From the NCBI GenBank assembly GCA_930367215.1, contig OV884059.1, forward strand, positions 220,850,303 to 220,914,302: 64,000 bases of DNA, in the 5' to 3' direction. The notes beneath the pieces were generated by a model that saw nothing but the letters and a program-made list of their open reading frames with translations, was not told the DNA's origin and searched no databases. A program made the position numbers and the translations under genes. Numbering within the stretch: the first letter of the stretch is position 1; every line of letters begins with the position of its first letter. This stretch comes from Pollenia angustigena. Lineage: Eukaryota > Arthropoda > Insecta > Diptera > Polleniidae. Below, piece after piece: positions 1 through 10,707 of the stretch.

Positions 1-68
1 CGAGGACTCAATGTTAGTTTTTTGGTAACCTAATATGTAAATATTCAAGTAAAACGAATACATATATA

Positions 69-772
69 ACAAGTAAGAAAGTATAGTCGGTCAAGCCCGA
101 CCATATGATACCCTACACCACAGTATTTAAAAACACATCATGCTTATGTGTCCATATAAATATAGATTTATCTATGTTTATAAACTTCATGAAAATCGGT
201 TTGAAAGTTTGTGAGAGGCAGAAATTGCCCCCTACCTCCCCATGTGGTCCTATTTTTGAAAAACTGTATAGCTAATGTGTCCATATAGGTATGGATCTAT
301 CTATGGTTTAAATTTCATTAAAATCGGTTAAGAATTGCCCCTATCTCCCTTGTGGTCCTATTTTTTAAAAAATGCATACATTTTGTGTTCATATAGATAT
401 GGTTCTATCTATGTTTTAAATTTCATTGAAATCGGTTTGATAGTTTCTGAGAGGAAAAAATTTCCCCCTATCTTCCCTCGTGATTCTACGATTCAGCCCA
501 TTTTCAATAGGCTTGGTCCTTGTGCCAATAAGAACCTATGACCCTAATTTCATCAAATTATCTCCAAAATTGTGACCTGTACTTTGCGCACAAGGTTACA
601 TGGACAGCCAGCCTGCCAGCCAGCCAGCCTGCCGGACGGACATCGTTAGTTCGACTCAGAAAGTGATTCTAAGACGCTATACTTTAAGGTGGGTCTAGGA
701 CCAATATTTTAAGGCGTTACACACATCAGCACAAATGCATAATACCCTCTCCACTATTGTGGTGTGGGTATA
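69..772 (+). repeat. Dispersed repeat family R1, long copy
   Basis: The left edge AACAAGTAAGAAAGTATAG is followed by a small inverted repeat (GGTCAAGCCCGACC). The right edge contains CCACTATTGTGG just before GTGTGGGTATA. The same edges recur at 29918-30463 and 33944-34489 (same strand), at 10432-10707 (opposite strand, internally deleted) and, badly decayed, near 29430-29600. The body holds CCAGCCAGCC runs and a GACTCAGAAAGTGATTCT motif. No protein is encoded. A stem-loop near the 3' edge and the lack of a clear target duplication would fit a Helitron/DINE-like element, but I cannot prove that class. Confidence 0.7.
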
Positions 773-781
773 ATAAATTTC

Positions 782-1046
782 TTTGGAAGATGTTTTATTT
801 TTTGGGTCTTATTTCATTTCTTTTCGATGGACTGTTTTTTGAAGTTATTTCATTAATGTCTTCAGGAGTTATTTCATTATGAAATAACTCCCAAAAGTTG
901 GGGCTTGTTTCATTTAAGACTTGGAAATTATTTAATTTTTTTTGGGATTTATTTCTTTTTGCCAGTTTGGGACTTATTTCATTTATTTTGGGATTTAATT
1001 CATTGGGAGTTATTGCACTGGAACTTATTGCACCTGGGAGTTATTG
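782..1046. repeat. Degenerate short tandem repeat (TTATTTCATT / GGGAGTTATTGCA)
   Basis: A 20-25 base motif built on GGGA(G)TTATTTCATT repeats imperfectly across the stretch and drifts to GGGAGTTATTGCA at the right. A perfect 12-bp-arm palindrome, GGAGTTATTTCA with a 3-base centre, lies at 865-891. A similar GGGGTCA/TTTTCAT periodicity occurs at 6985-7206. No gene is visible. Confidence 0.45.
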
Positions 1047-1053
1047 CACGGAG

Positions 1054-1091
1054 CCAAATCTAGCCGCTAAATGGCTAAATTGGCAACACTG
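1054..1091. mobile_element. Solitary hAT terminus (CAGTGTTGCCAA family)
   Basis: Read on the minus strand from 1091, the sequence begins CAGTGTTGCCAATTTAGCC and matches the left end of the complete hAT at 9840 at nearly every one of 38 positions. No partner end or matching 8-bp duplication was seen upstream, so this is an orphan end or the remnant of a deleted copy. Confidence 0.7.
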
Positions 1092-1249
1092 GTTGTCAAC
1101 AAAGTGATTTATTAAAAAAAAAAAAAAAAACGAAAATTGAAAATGATGTCGCTTAAGCTTTTTTTTGCGGTTAGGGCTCGATACTTTGGCAATTTACCGG
1201 TCAAAAACTTACACCAGAACACCGTTAACAAATCTTGGAAGTTTATTTC

Positions 1250-2601
1250 CGAATTTCCGGTGGTTAAATTCATGACTACATTTACTATTTTGGATAATAT
1301 TCATTCAAATCGATCCCGTACCGTGCGTACAGAAGAAGCCATCTCCACTGTAGGCTTGAGTGTGACAGAAGACTCGAATTTATCTATCTCTTCCCGTTCT
1401 CAACAACTCGGTATCTGCCCGTATCTGCCCTACTATTTTTGAGGAACGATATTAGCTGCATCCATATAAAATCCAACGGATGCAAGAAATAAAGCCAGCG
1501 AACCGTCTATTGCGGCGTGTGCTCGGTAAATGGACTGATAATCAACTGAAAGGGAACAAGATTTTTATCGCCAGATCATCTTTAATAGAATTGTCGTTTT
1601 TGAAGAGAGCACAATTCTCATGACAATTCCCCATTACACCCTCAACAAATCCCTGTTTGTTGTGGTTACGGTGCCAACAATGGCAAGTGATTTTAAGGAT
1701 AAATGGTTCTAATACGGTGCAACATGCCATATCGTTTGTAGCATTTGACGCCAGCAACGATTGGTCATTGAGAAGCCAACATTCCACGCAATATTGACGA
1801 AAAAAGACCAGGGGTCTAACCACCGCATTCGATACTATCGTAGCGAATAAGCTTTCGATTTTTTTTGCATACGATAGACACTAACGTATCGAATGAAAAC
1901 TCAAGAAATTTAAAGTCGAGTTACTCGATATCGAATGCTATCACAGAAAAAATTATTAGTAATTTTTTATCAATTAAAAAAATTATTTAAAAAGTATTTA
2001 AACTTAATTTATGTAATAATTGAATCAATTATTTTGTTTTGTTGAACGAATATTAAAAATATAATTTTGATTTAATTAACATTTTAGTTGTTTTGAAATT
2101 AATTTTGAATTAAAATAATAATCAAATATCAAAAAATTATTTCATTTAAAATAAAATAATTTTAACTTGTGTAATTGTTGTTGGAATTGTCAAAATCAAT
2201 CAACACATTGTTTGAAACGGCAAAGTTTTTTTTGATCATTTTTTTAATTAAAATTAAAAATATCATTTATTGAAAAAAAAAATCTTCAAAACATAAAATT
2301 TATACAATTTTTAGTAATCAATATAATCATTTTGGTAATAGGTGCAAAATCAACAAATGGATTGCTTGATTCTATGAATTTGGTATAAAATTGGTGATTA
2401 GAGAAAATTTTTAATTTTTTCTGTGATTATTTCAAATTCAATACATTTCATTCTATAGCGAGTATCATGACTCGATATCGTGATTAGACCCCAGATATGC
2501 TCGAAAAAGCGGTGCAAAATTGGACCGACAGGATGGTGTTCATAAGGCGTAGTTGCGGAGGCCATGTGCTAGAAATTATTCTTAAACATCAAATGCCATG
2601 A
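1250..2601 (+). pseudogene. Broken DUF4817/DDE_3-type transposase
   Basis: Segments of a Tc1/mariner-superfamily transposase of the insect DUF4817/DDE_3 kind appear in order. First comes a helix-turn-helix linker region (RTVRTEEAISTVGLSVTED, then SISSRSQQLGI) near 1317-1410. Next is LHPYKIQRMQEIKPANRLLR near 1456-1520 in another frame. The C-terminus, with EKAVQNWTDRM and RRSCGGHVLEIILKH, is at 2494-2601 and ends in TGA. Frameshifts separate the blocks, the catalytic core is mostly unrecognisable, and a 682-bp element (1811-2492) sits inside. It cannot be functional. The family call rests on recalled conserved motifs. Confidence 0.65.
1811..2492. mobile_element. Nonautonomous TIR element, GGGGTCTAAyCAC ends
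   Basis: The left end GGGGTCTAACCACC and the right end (reverse complement GGGGTCTAATCACG) form a 12-14 bp terminal inverted repeat around 682 bp of very A+T-rich, non-coding DNA. It interrupts the transposase remnant: coding similarity stops just before it and resumes two bases after it. No target duplication is certain, so the superfamily is unassigned. Confidence 0.65.
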
Positions 2602-2847
2602 CATTTGTGAGCTAATAAAACAAAAATATTGGCATTGCGTTGAATTTTTCTGTTTTATTTTCCAAAAGATGACAAAGAAAAAGAAGATTTTTGTAAAGAA
2701 AGTTTTCATAACGAACAAAGCTAAAAAACATACAATTCAGTTGCCACCTGTTGTATTTCAGAACAGTGCTGTGTCCCATTGTTTTGAGATTCGAGTGGCA
2801 GACAGCGCTATTGTTGATTTAAGCCCCAAATAGAAAGGTAAGCCCTC

Positions 2848-3715
2848 TCCGAAATGCTTTTAAGAAGAAAGCGTACTGCTTGGCACTCTTTTTTGACATT
2901 TCGCTGGCTTTCGACTAGTTTTGGCACGATGTACTATATCATAATATCAAGCAGTAAAAATTTGCAAGGCTACACACTTAATCGAAAATTTTATATTAGA
3001 AAGAATAACTTTGTGAATTCTCCACAGGATATACAAGCTGGTATGCCACATGGTAGTATTTTGGGTCCCCTTCTGCACATTCTCTATACATCTGATATGC
3101 CTTTAAATGAAAACAAGTTTACATCGACATATGAAAATTATAAGGCAATTTTAACTGCCGTATTCATAAAAAATAAAATAAGTTTGAAATGTGTTTTAAG
3201 CCAAAATTTTCATACAAATTTTTCTTAAAATGCATTTCAAATCCATTTTAATTTTTTATGAATACGGGGGTTAGTGTTTATGAGTCCTCCGTATCGGCAT
3301 CTATGATTTTACAACGTCATATTCAACAATTGGAAATATGGCTGAATAAGTGGAAAGGAGTAAAGTTAATAAACAAAAGTATTTTGGCGCCCTATGCCTC
3401 AGTGGGAGTTAGAGGAATATATATAAACAAAAGTTACTTTTGCTCTCATAAATGCAACTTGCTCCCGAATTCGAATTAACAGCCAGTAGGTACCCCAGCA
3501 TTCTAAAGCCAAATACCTCGGTATTCACCTTGATCGCCGGCTTACTTGGGAATCCCACATAGAAGCAAAATTGATACAGATAAATTTAAACTGGTGCAAT
3601 TCACATATTTACCAGGCAGGAGTTCAAAACTTCCCTTGATTGTAAACTTTTAATATCGAACTCGATTTTTAAGCTCATTTGGTGCTCCAGTATACTGTAA
3701 TGAAAAACTACGTCG
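2848..3715 (+). pseudogene. Jockey-type LINE reverse transcriptase, 5' part
   Basis: Frames piece together a Jockey-clade reverse transcriptase. The order is KKAYCLALFFDISLAFD (RT block A), YTLNRKFYIRKNNF, the palm block IQAGMPHGSILGPL at 3025-3070, then LQRHIQQLEIWLNKWKG, SKAKYLGIHLDRRLTW near 3500-3545, and DCKLLISNSIFKLIW to about 3690. The expected YxDD block is lost, and a 110-bp MITE (3158-3267) plus many stops break it. At 3715 the element is cut by a Transib; the reading frame resumes at 7512. The neighbour at 7512-7723 is the same element's C-terminus. Confidence 0.8.
3158..3267. mobile_element. 110-bp MITE, CCGTATTCATAAAAAAT ends
   Basis: It starts with CCGTATTCATAAAAAAT and ends with the near reverse complement, giving about 17-bp inverted termini around a short palindromic body. 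It lies inside the Jockey RT just after the palm motif. A related end (CCCGTATTCATAAACAAT) appears at about 53737. No target duplication could be fixed. Confidence 0.65.
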
Positions 3716-4729
3716 CACTGTGGCGCCTTTTCCCAAAAACCGTGGCAAAAATACAAAATTTGATGACAAAATTTTGTAAAATGAATGAACACATCGCATA
3801 AAGACCATTTTACTGATCAGAACTCAAAAACGTTTTTCTTAATTGGATAAGAATTATAGCTGGTGGAGCTGCTTAAAGTCGACAGTTTTTCAGAAAGTCC
3901 AAAAAAGGTGATTTTGAGAAAAAAAGACATTTTAGAACTGAAATATTGCTATGTGATCACTACTTTTTTGGTATTGTTTTAAAGGTATATTTATTGTTTA
4001 TTAAAAAAAGTAAGAAAATGTCCACCAGATACCCTACTTTTTTGTCAGTTGCCGTTTTTCAGACACCCTATATTTAGGTACTTTTTACAAATAAAATAGA
4101 GAATATCTAAAAATGGGCAAAAATGGTGACGCCCATATTTTCTTAGCATATTAACTACACAGTACTTTAAATAATTAAGCTAAATTGGGCCACAAAAAAT
4201 GACAGGTTTTCTTGAAATTTGAAGAAAGATGTTACAATCTTATAGCCAGCGTTGCCACAGCCAAGATATTTTTGCAACCAAAATTAAAAAAAAAAAATTG
4301 CCAAATAAGGAAAAAGCTACCAAAATTTTAATATTTTTTATATTTTATGTTATCTTACAACACAAAAATGTAAATATAAGTGGAACTGACTGACATATTT
4401 CTGTTAATGTATGCATATATACCTACTTATAAATATGTATGTAGACTTATTTATAAACAATATTTTGCTGTGTCGGACAGGTAGGCATAATTATTGGAAT
4501 TTGTTTATTTATTTAAATTTAAGAACACATTATGAAAATAGGCAAGTAGTTTTAAAACTTGGTTTTTATACTAAGCAAAATAAAAACTGCAGTTGTATAA
4601 ATTAATTTTTCTTATTTTCCATTAATGAATAAAACACAGTTCTTAAGTTTTTAATATTTTTATTCAGATATTTTTCGAAGTTGCTAATTTATATTTTGAT
4701 TAACACTGTCATGTTTCCTTATTTAAATT

Positions 4730-5360
4730 AATACCATTCTTTCACTATGTGAAATTTTAATTTTATTAAATTAATTTTTATGTTTTGATTTTTAAATACG
4801 TTTTTCTCAAATTAATTTGACAATTCAGGTTTTTTATTTAAATTAATTTCACTTACTCCACTAAGTCTAATTTGAGTTTAGTTAAATTTCTATTCATTAA
4901 TTTTTTTCAAATTCTAGTTTTTTTTATTCAAATTTTTGAATAAGTTTTCATAAGTTTTTTTTTTTATTTTTATTTAATAAAACGGGGTCCACCATGTGAA
5001 ATTTGAGTTAATTTATTTTAAATACAAACGTTTTTCTTACTCTTGCATAAGTTAATATTTAATTCATTTGATAAGTCAGTTTTCTTTATTAAAATTAATT
5101 TCAATTACTCAACTATGTGAGATTTGTGTTAAATTAAATTTTAAGTAATTAATTTTTGTTTTTCGAAATCTAGGTTTCTTATTTTTTATAAGTTTTTATT
5201 TATTTAATAAGACAGGATTCACTATGTGAAAATTGAGTTGAATTAAATTTTAAGTTTTAAATTTTAAGTTTTTATTTATTTAATAGGACAGGTTTCACTA
5301 TGTGAAAATTGAGTTGAACTAAATTTTAAGTTTTTATTTATTTAATAAGACAGGATTCAT
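4730..5360. repeat. A+T-rich tandem array within Transib 1
   Basis: A marker of the form (T)CACTATGTGAAATTTGAGTT recurs with drift near 4735, 4857, 4985, 5107, 5218 and 5296, at spacings of about 122, 128, 122, 111 and 78 bp. The last units share TTATTTAATAAGACAGGATTC. No open reading frame is meaningful here. It looks like a decayed minisatellite grown inside the transposon. Confidence 0.6.
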
Positions 5361-6039
5361 TTAATTTCTACAATAGTTGTTCTTTTTTTTTTAAATTCAA
5401 AGTTTTATTTTTTTATTTTGTTAGCTTTCTTTTTTTATGTAAAAATTTTATTCTTTCTTTTTTTTTGTTTTGCGAGTGATCACTTTGAGAACAAAAAACC
5501 AACTGCCCAAACTTTACTTTAATTCTTATCCTAAATCAAAAATAGCAAATAAGAATGAAAAGAAACTGATCAATGAAAAAATGTTTGCCTTTACTTCTTT
5601 TTATTAATTACAACAAAACTGATTTAAACGTAAAAGAACAAAAATCAAAATTTACAACTATGAATGAAAAGGAATTTATCAATGGAATTTTTTTTTTATT
5701 TTTTCTTTTTTTTTTTTCTTTTCAATGATTATAATAACTGAACTAATTACGGTTTACGCTATGATAAAACAACAATAAGTAAAAAAAATACGTTGAAAAG
5801 AAAAAAATCTTTCCTCTTTTTGTCTCTTCATTCATGATTTGCTAAGCCATTGATAATTTAATATAAAAACAATTTTGTAAACTATCAATTCCATTTTGCG
5901 TAGCAACTATATATTCTTATAAAAAAAAATTAAAAAAAAATTCCATTTTACTAAAGTCTGTTAACTTATATAATCCAGTTAATTGTGGCCTAGATTTATG
6001 TTTCGCAAATCAGGTAGCTTGAACCTTTTTATTTTTGGG

Positions 6040-6075
6040 TATAAATTAATCTGCAATTGTGTAATGCAATCAGTT
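6040..6075 (+). promoter_or_regulatory. TATA box and initiator of Transib 1 transposase
   Basis: TATAAAT at 6040-6046 is followed by TCAGTT at 6070-6075, a 30-base spacing that fits an arthropod TATA/Inr core promoter. The transposase ATG follows at 6120. Transib 2 keeps the same pair at the same spacing (12565 and 12595), which supports a real promoter. Confidence 0.55.
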
Positions 6076-6119
6076 AAAGTTTTACTTTGCAAAAGTAGTA
6101 ATCAGTACCAGAACTTATA

Positions 6120-6790
6120 ATGCCATTTCAAAATTCGGAATTGTTTGAGTTATTTAGAAAATCACATAATGAAAATGTATTTAATTTGGCTATTGTGGAC
6201 AAATTGCACGGTTTACCAGGATACCAGGGAAAGGATGTTAAAAGCAAAATTCACTTCGTTTTCTTGAATATTCGTAGAAAATGGCTTGCCTCAAACCGTA
6301 CGACAAAAACCTTTATGGAAAAGTACTCAGACTGGCTAAATGGAGTAACAACTTTCGAAAACATCGAAGAACCGCATACATGTTTGGACAGCAGAAAAGG
6401 AAGACCTGCTAAAACTATAAACGAGTGTTTGGAGTACACAAAAAAACGTAAACTTCAAAATGCTACAAAAGATATATCTACATCTAATCTGTCAGAAGCA
6501 TTATGTCTAAAGTACATAAAAGATAAAGATAAATCAAGGTCTGATATTACAAAAGCTGTGGAGCTTGCTAGCCCAGATCGACTGCGAAGAATTAAATAAT
6601 GTATTCCAACTCCTCCGAATGCATTACCCACAAAGTATAGCATAGAAGAAGCCTTAGCGTTATTTATGGACTTGGGATTGTCAAAGGAGAAATATAATAT
6701 TTTACGAAGCTCTTTAAAGAAGCATATGTGAATGTTCTTCCTGGATATAAAAAGGTTACCTCTGCCAAAACTCGGATTAGACAGAAGCTT
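6120..6790 (+). pseudogene. Transib transposase, N-terminal part only
   Basis: An open frame of 159 codons runs to a stop at 6597. Homology continues past the stop (IPTPPNALPT, then SIEEALALFMDLGLSKEKYN) and, after a frameshift near 6730, through VLPGYKKVTSAKTRIRQKL. It parallels the copy at 12639-13584 block by block: SDWLNG matches ANWLDG, RKGRPAKTINE matches LGRPNKSLEN, and EEALALFMDLGL matches EEALALFLDLKL. The region that should carry the first catalytic Asp (GCDGSSG in copy 2) is absent. Nonfunctional; the family call comes from copy 2 and the element's ends. Confidence 0.75.
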
Positions 6791-6984
6791 TAGTAAGCAA
6801 AGCCAGTTTTCGGTATACCATAGAGAAAAAAATCCTTGCGCATGGCCGAAAGCCCAACCATGCTATCAATCGTACGATTTTTAAAACCAAAACGGTATAA
6901 TTATCCGGATTTTGAAATCGAGATTCTAAATTTGTGACTTTTAGTTTCGGGCATATGAACTCCACCGAAAATGTTTAATGTAAC

Positions 6985-7206
6985 TTTCTTTGTGTTCTTT
7001 TTTGGGGTTCAAATTCACTATAAATTTTGAGGTGATTTTTCATAACGAAGAATAACCCCAAATTAAGGTCATATTTCATTTTATTTTTAGGGTTAGTTTT
7101 CATTTTTTTGGGTTAATTTTTCATAAAAAATGGGGCCATATTGCATTTTGAAAAATAGCCCCAAATTTGGGGTCAATTTTCATTTATTTCTTTGGGGCCA
7201 TATTTC
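6985..7206. repeat. Degenerate GGGGTCA/TTTTCAT repeat
   Basis: Units of roughly 35-45 bases built from TTTGGGGTCA and TTTTTCATTT alternate imperfectly. They resemble the stretch at 782-1046. No coding potential. Confidence 0.4.
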
Positions 7207-7511
7207 CTTCAAAAATTATGATGTTTTCAACAAAAAAACCACTGTGCACAGTGCCTCCACAAAGCTATGGCCACTAATGATACTCATTTTTATTAAAATA
7301 TCTTTCTTACCTCAAAAGTTATGATGTTTGTAATAAAACCAGTCGAAAGCACACACTGTGCACAGTTCCGCGCCTAACCTATGACCTTGCAAATCATGTA
7401 AATTAAAGCTAAATGAGTTTCCTTTCAAATACTTTTTAAAATTTTTAAATATCTTTATCAGTTTAAAAGTTATGATTTTTGCAACGAAAAAAGTCAAAAG
7501 GCCCCACTGTG
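7207..7511. repeat. Three tandem Transib right-end units
   Basis: The pattern AAAGTTATGATGTTTG-CAA-AAAA...CACTGTG occurs three times, ending near 7247, 7352 and at the true element end 7511. The two inner units are followed at once by CACAGTG or CACAGTT, making head-to-head heptamers (CACTGTGCACAGTG). The units are diverged and of unequal length (about 105 and 159 bp). Confidence 0.65.
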
Positions 7512-7723
7512 CGTCGGCCTTCAATATATAAAAATTGCAAAAATGCCAAAATAAGATTTTAGGAATGGTAACAGGGTCTCCGTGGTATGCGAGAAACCGA
7601 CAGTTGCATAGAGATTTAATTGTACCACAACTAAGAGAGAAAATTATCAGATACGGGGCAAAATATTTGGCCTACTGGCACGAAACATACTTAAGAAGTG
7701 CATACACCAACGCCTACAAATAA
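7512..7723 (+). pseudogene. Jockey-type LINE, C-terminal part
   Basis: After the second CGTCG the frame reads KLQKCQNKILGMVTGSPWYA and then RNRQLHRDLIVPQLREKI, matching the tail that follows the RT domain in Jockey elements (QNxxLRxIVxAPWYVRN, HxDLxIP). It ends at a TAA at 7721-7723. Joined to 3715 across the Transib it is in the same frame, so it is the other half of that element. Confidence 0.82.
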
Positions 7724-8438
7724 GGGAGACTTCAGATCTTGTTACAGAAAATGTAGGATGGCAATCAACTAACACCTTATTTTAATTAGATCGTACTTGT
7801 TCAACAATACTTAAAATTTAAAACAATTTTTATTTTACATTAAAGGCATATGGAAAAGAATTTTACAACCAACCGTTTCATTGCCAAAAAGTAGACAGAA
7901 TATATATATTTTCACAGTATCGATTTTTTCCTAAAATTTTAAATAAAAATTTTGAGATAATACACTATTATTGAACAATTAGCATATGTATTACCAATAC
8001 GTTTTACTGGCTGGACTAGTTTTAAAAGTTCGTTAATTAATGTTAGCTCACAAGTATCAAGTGAAGAAGCCTTAAACTAAATCCCCTTATAACTGTCAAT
8101 TAACATATTTTTAACCAAAAGTTAAAGTAATAGTTATTTATGTTTGAAGTTGGTGAAATTGCCCGTAAAACTTTTAAAATGTTGGAAAATGTTTATGAAA
8201 AACAATTTTTTTAAAAATAAAAACAAAAAGTTGGTAACGTATAAGTAACGGGAAATTGTTAATGCGATTGATATTTCTAATACGCTATAGTATTTTTTAA
8301 TTCCTTTGGAAGTAAAGTAATATGAATCAGGATTTTAAAAAACTGCAGTCGAAACCAAAAACTGTTGAACAATAAACAAGAATTTATGTACAAACAACAT
8401 TTCACTTTTTGAGTAAGTTTGACAGTGACTATATACAT
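7724..8438. other. No gene seen
   Basis: A+T-rich DNA after the Jockey stop, possibly including its 3' tail. No terminal repeat, coding block or RNA gene could be recognised. Confidence 0.5.
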
Positions 8439-8655
8439 TAGGGTGGTTCTTAAATTTTAAAATTGGATTTTATCAAGTCTCAAATTCCAACTCGGTGGCA
8501 ATTAGTAAAAAACTACTAAAAAACTTCCCACCGAAGTTTGAGAAAATCCTTAATTTTTGGTTAAAATTTCAAAAATTTAACTTTACTTTAATAAATATTT
8601 ACTTCTGTATTCATACAAATATTTTTGGTTTAAAATGGCGTTTTGACATAACCTG

Positions 8656-9581
8656 CACTGAAAGAAAAATGCTTCATATATTTAATGAATCATTTTCATA
8701 AAAAAGTTTTCCTTGGGTAAATGAAAATTTTCATTGTCTAAATGGAATTTCATAGGTTTGATGAAGTATTTTCGTTAAAATCGCTTCATTAGATTTCGTA
8801 ATTACGTTAAAAATTTTCATTGGATATATGAAAACTTAAGGTTGTCCAAGTTAAACAAAAAATTTTAATTGGGAACTTAAAAAAACAATATACAAACATA
8901 ACTATATTCATAAATTAATACAAAATTATAGTTTCCTTAAAAAATGTTTAATTGTTATTTAAAAAATGTAAGATTTAATAACTTCATACATCTAATGTTA
9001 CATGTATGCCATTAAATTTATGAAATCAAAAAATTTTTTTATAAAAGCAACATATTTCAATAATTGCCTTCATAAATTTAAATTTTCATTATGACAATAA
9101 AAATGTCATTATAGTAATGAAACAAAAACTTTCAATCCACTTTCAATCAACGTTGTTATTGTTATTATGGACAATTTAATCTCATATATACGGTCTTAAT
9201 TGAGAAAAAAACATAGTTTTTTTATACAAAAACTACACTGCCCCGGTAGACTAGCTGGTAGTGAGCTAGTCTATCAGCACCGAGGTTACATGTTCGAATC
9301 CCACCAGAGACAGAAAAAAAAATAAAAAATAAAATAAAGTAAAATAAAATAAGAAAAAAGAAAAAAAATAAATAAAAAAAAAAAATAAAAAAATTTTACT
9401 TTATTGAAAGTATTCATCCAATGAATAATATTCATGGATCTAATGTAATGTTTCATTAAGTCCTTTAAATGAAACAGGCTTCATTGATCCAACGAAGCGC
9501 TGCATAGGTTCCTTTATAATGCAATTTTTCATGGGATTAATTTCAAAATTCGTTAGTATTGCGAAGAAAATTCTTTCAGTG
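8656..9581. mobile_element. MITE with CACTGAAAGAA termini
   Basis: Left CACTGAAAGAAAAATGCTTC and right TTCTTTCAGTG form an 11-13 bp inverted repeat. Inside, the motif ATGAA/TTCAT recurs near both ends in inverted orientation. A tRNA-derived SINE sits within. The target duplication is uncertain (possibly TGC). Confidence 0.6.
9238..9399 (+). mobile_element. tRNA-derived SINE with A-rich tail
   Basis: A tRNA-like head from 9241 contains an A-box-like segment (GACTAGCTGGTAGTGAG) and a good B box (TGTTCGAATCC) near 9292, followed by a long A-rich tail of AAATAAAA units to about 9399. The arms do not pair as in a working tRNA, so this is called a SINE rather than a tRNA gene. Confidence 0.65.
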
Positions 9582-10172
9582 TGCATAAACATATCGTCAC
9601 CCAAAAAGCAAAACGCCCTAACTAACAAAAATATAAATTTTGATATTTTTACTTACTCATAAAGAAAACTCATTATTATCAGATTTAATTTTATCAGATT
9701 TAATTTTACTAAATATTATAATTTTGTTTTCATGTTAGTTTTTTATTGTTTTTTTAATACATCTGGATATTTGCGTTTATAATCTTGGACAACTTGTAAT
9801 ATTTATTGTTTTTGCTCTTCATTTTTTGTCAGTAATAAACAGTGTTGCCAATTTAGCCATTTAGTGGCTAGATTTAGCCATTTTTCACCCTGTTTAGCCA
9901 TTAAAAAATGAGTTTAGCCATTAGCCATTTTTTCAGCCATTTTTCAACTTGTTTAGCCATAAATTTTTTTTGCCGTTTTTTCTTTTAAAAGAATAATTTT
10001 TATTTTATTATAAAAATTTATAAAAGTAAAATAAACATTTTGAACAATTAAAACGCCTTTCATTTAAATCACAACTTTTACAAATGTTGAAAATCGCTAT
10101 AAACTATGACGCTGAAACATCTTTCAAAATAAAGGAACAGTATTCCACTATTAAATTTATAAAATGGATCAA

Positions 10173-10400
10173 CACAAACATCGCTGTTTCTTTCTGGTTG
10201 CAAGTATTTCAATAAAGGGATGCAGGCGGTAACAAAATTGTTTTATAAATTTCAAAATTGACTATAAAGTTGCTCTCACTTCCATGGTATAATGCTGAAG
10301 TAGAGAGGGTGTTTAGCCAAGTAAACATCGTTAAAAGTAATTTGAGAAATAGGTTACATTAAGCAACCGTTAATTCGATTTTATCAAGTTGGTAAATAGT
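10173..10400 (+). pseudogene. hAT transposase C-terminal dimerisation fragment
   Basis: The translation gives SFWLQVFQ, stop, RDAGGNK, then LLSLPWYNAEVERVFSQVN and IVKSNLRNRLH, a stop and ATVNSILSS. This is the characteristic hAT C-terminal dimerisation pattern (FW..V, LSLP.SNAEVERVFS, K..LRNR). At least three stops and loss of everything upstream make it a relic. Confidence 0.85.
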
Positions 10401-10431
10401 TTTGCCATAACAATACAATATTTATACCACC

Positions 10432-10707
10432 ACCACAATAGTGGAGAGGGTACTATGCGTTTGTGCTGATGTCTGTACACCTTAAAATAGTAGTCCTTAG
10501 CCCACCTTTACGTATACCGATTAACTCAGAATCACTTTCTGAGTCAAATTAACGATTTTTGTCCGGCTGGCTGGCTGTCCATGTAAACCTTGTGCGCAAA
10601 GTACAGGTCGCAATTTAGAGATTATTTGATAAAATTTGGTAAAAGGTTCTAATGTGGTGTAGGGTATCAAAAAGTCGGGTTTAACCGACTATACTTTCTT
10701 ACTTGTT
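10432..10707 (-). repeat. R1 copy, internally deleted, inside hAT
   Basis: The reverse complement runs from AACAAGTAAGAAAGTATAGTC to the CCACAATAGTGG stem region and TATACC edge. Compared with the copy at 69-772 it lacks about 400 internal bases. It lies between the hAT domain and the hAT right end, so it arrived after that hAT. Confidence 0.75.

Larger units (their letters stand above)
3716..7511 (+). mobile_element. Transib element 1, inserted in Jockey RT
   Basis: The left end CACTGTGGCGCCTTTT and the right end (reverse complement CACAGTGGGGCCTTTT) are inverted repeats whose first seven bases match the RAG recombination-signal heptamer. Both sides are flanked by the 5-bp direct repeat CGTCG (3711-3715 and 7512-7516). 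A GC-rich 5-bp duplication of this form is the known Transib signature. Length is 3,796 bp. It carries a truncated transposase at 6120-6790, a tandem array at 4730-5360 and triplicated right-end units at 7207-7511. Removing it with one CGTCG copy rejoins the Jockey frame. The catalytic core is missing, so it is nonautonomous. Confidence 0.88.

Noticed and set aside
2660..2835. Frame with KKKKIFVKKVF...VADSAIVDLSPK before the Jockey RT
   Set aside because: It could be part of a LINE ORF1 but no zinc-knuckle or other motif supports it.
9241..9312. Possible tRNA gene (good B box, tRNA-like length)
   Set aside because: The T arm and acceptor stem do not pair and an A-rich tail follows, so it is a SINE head.
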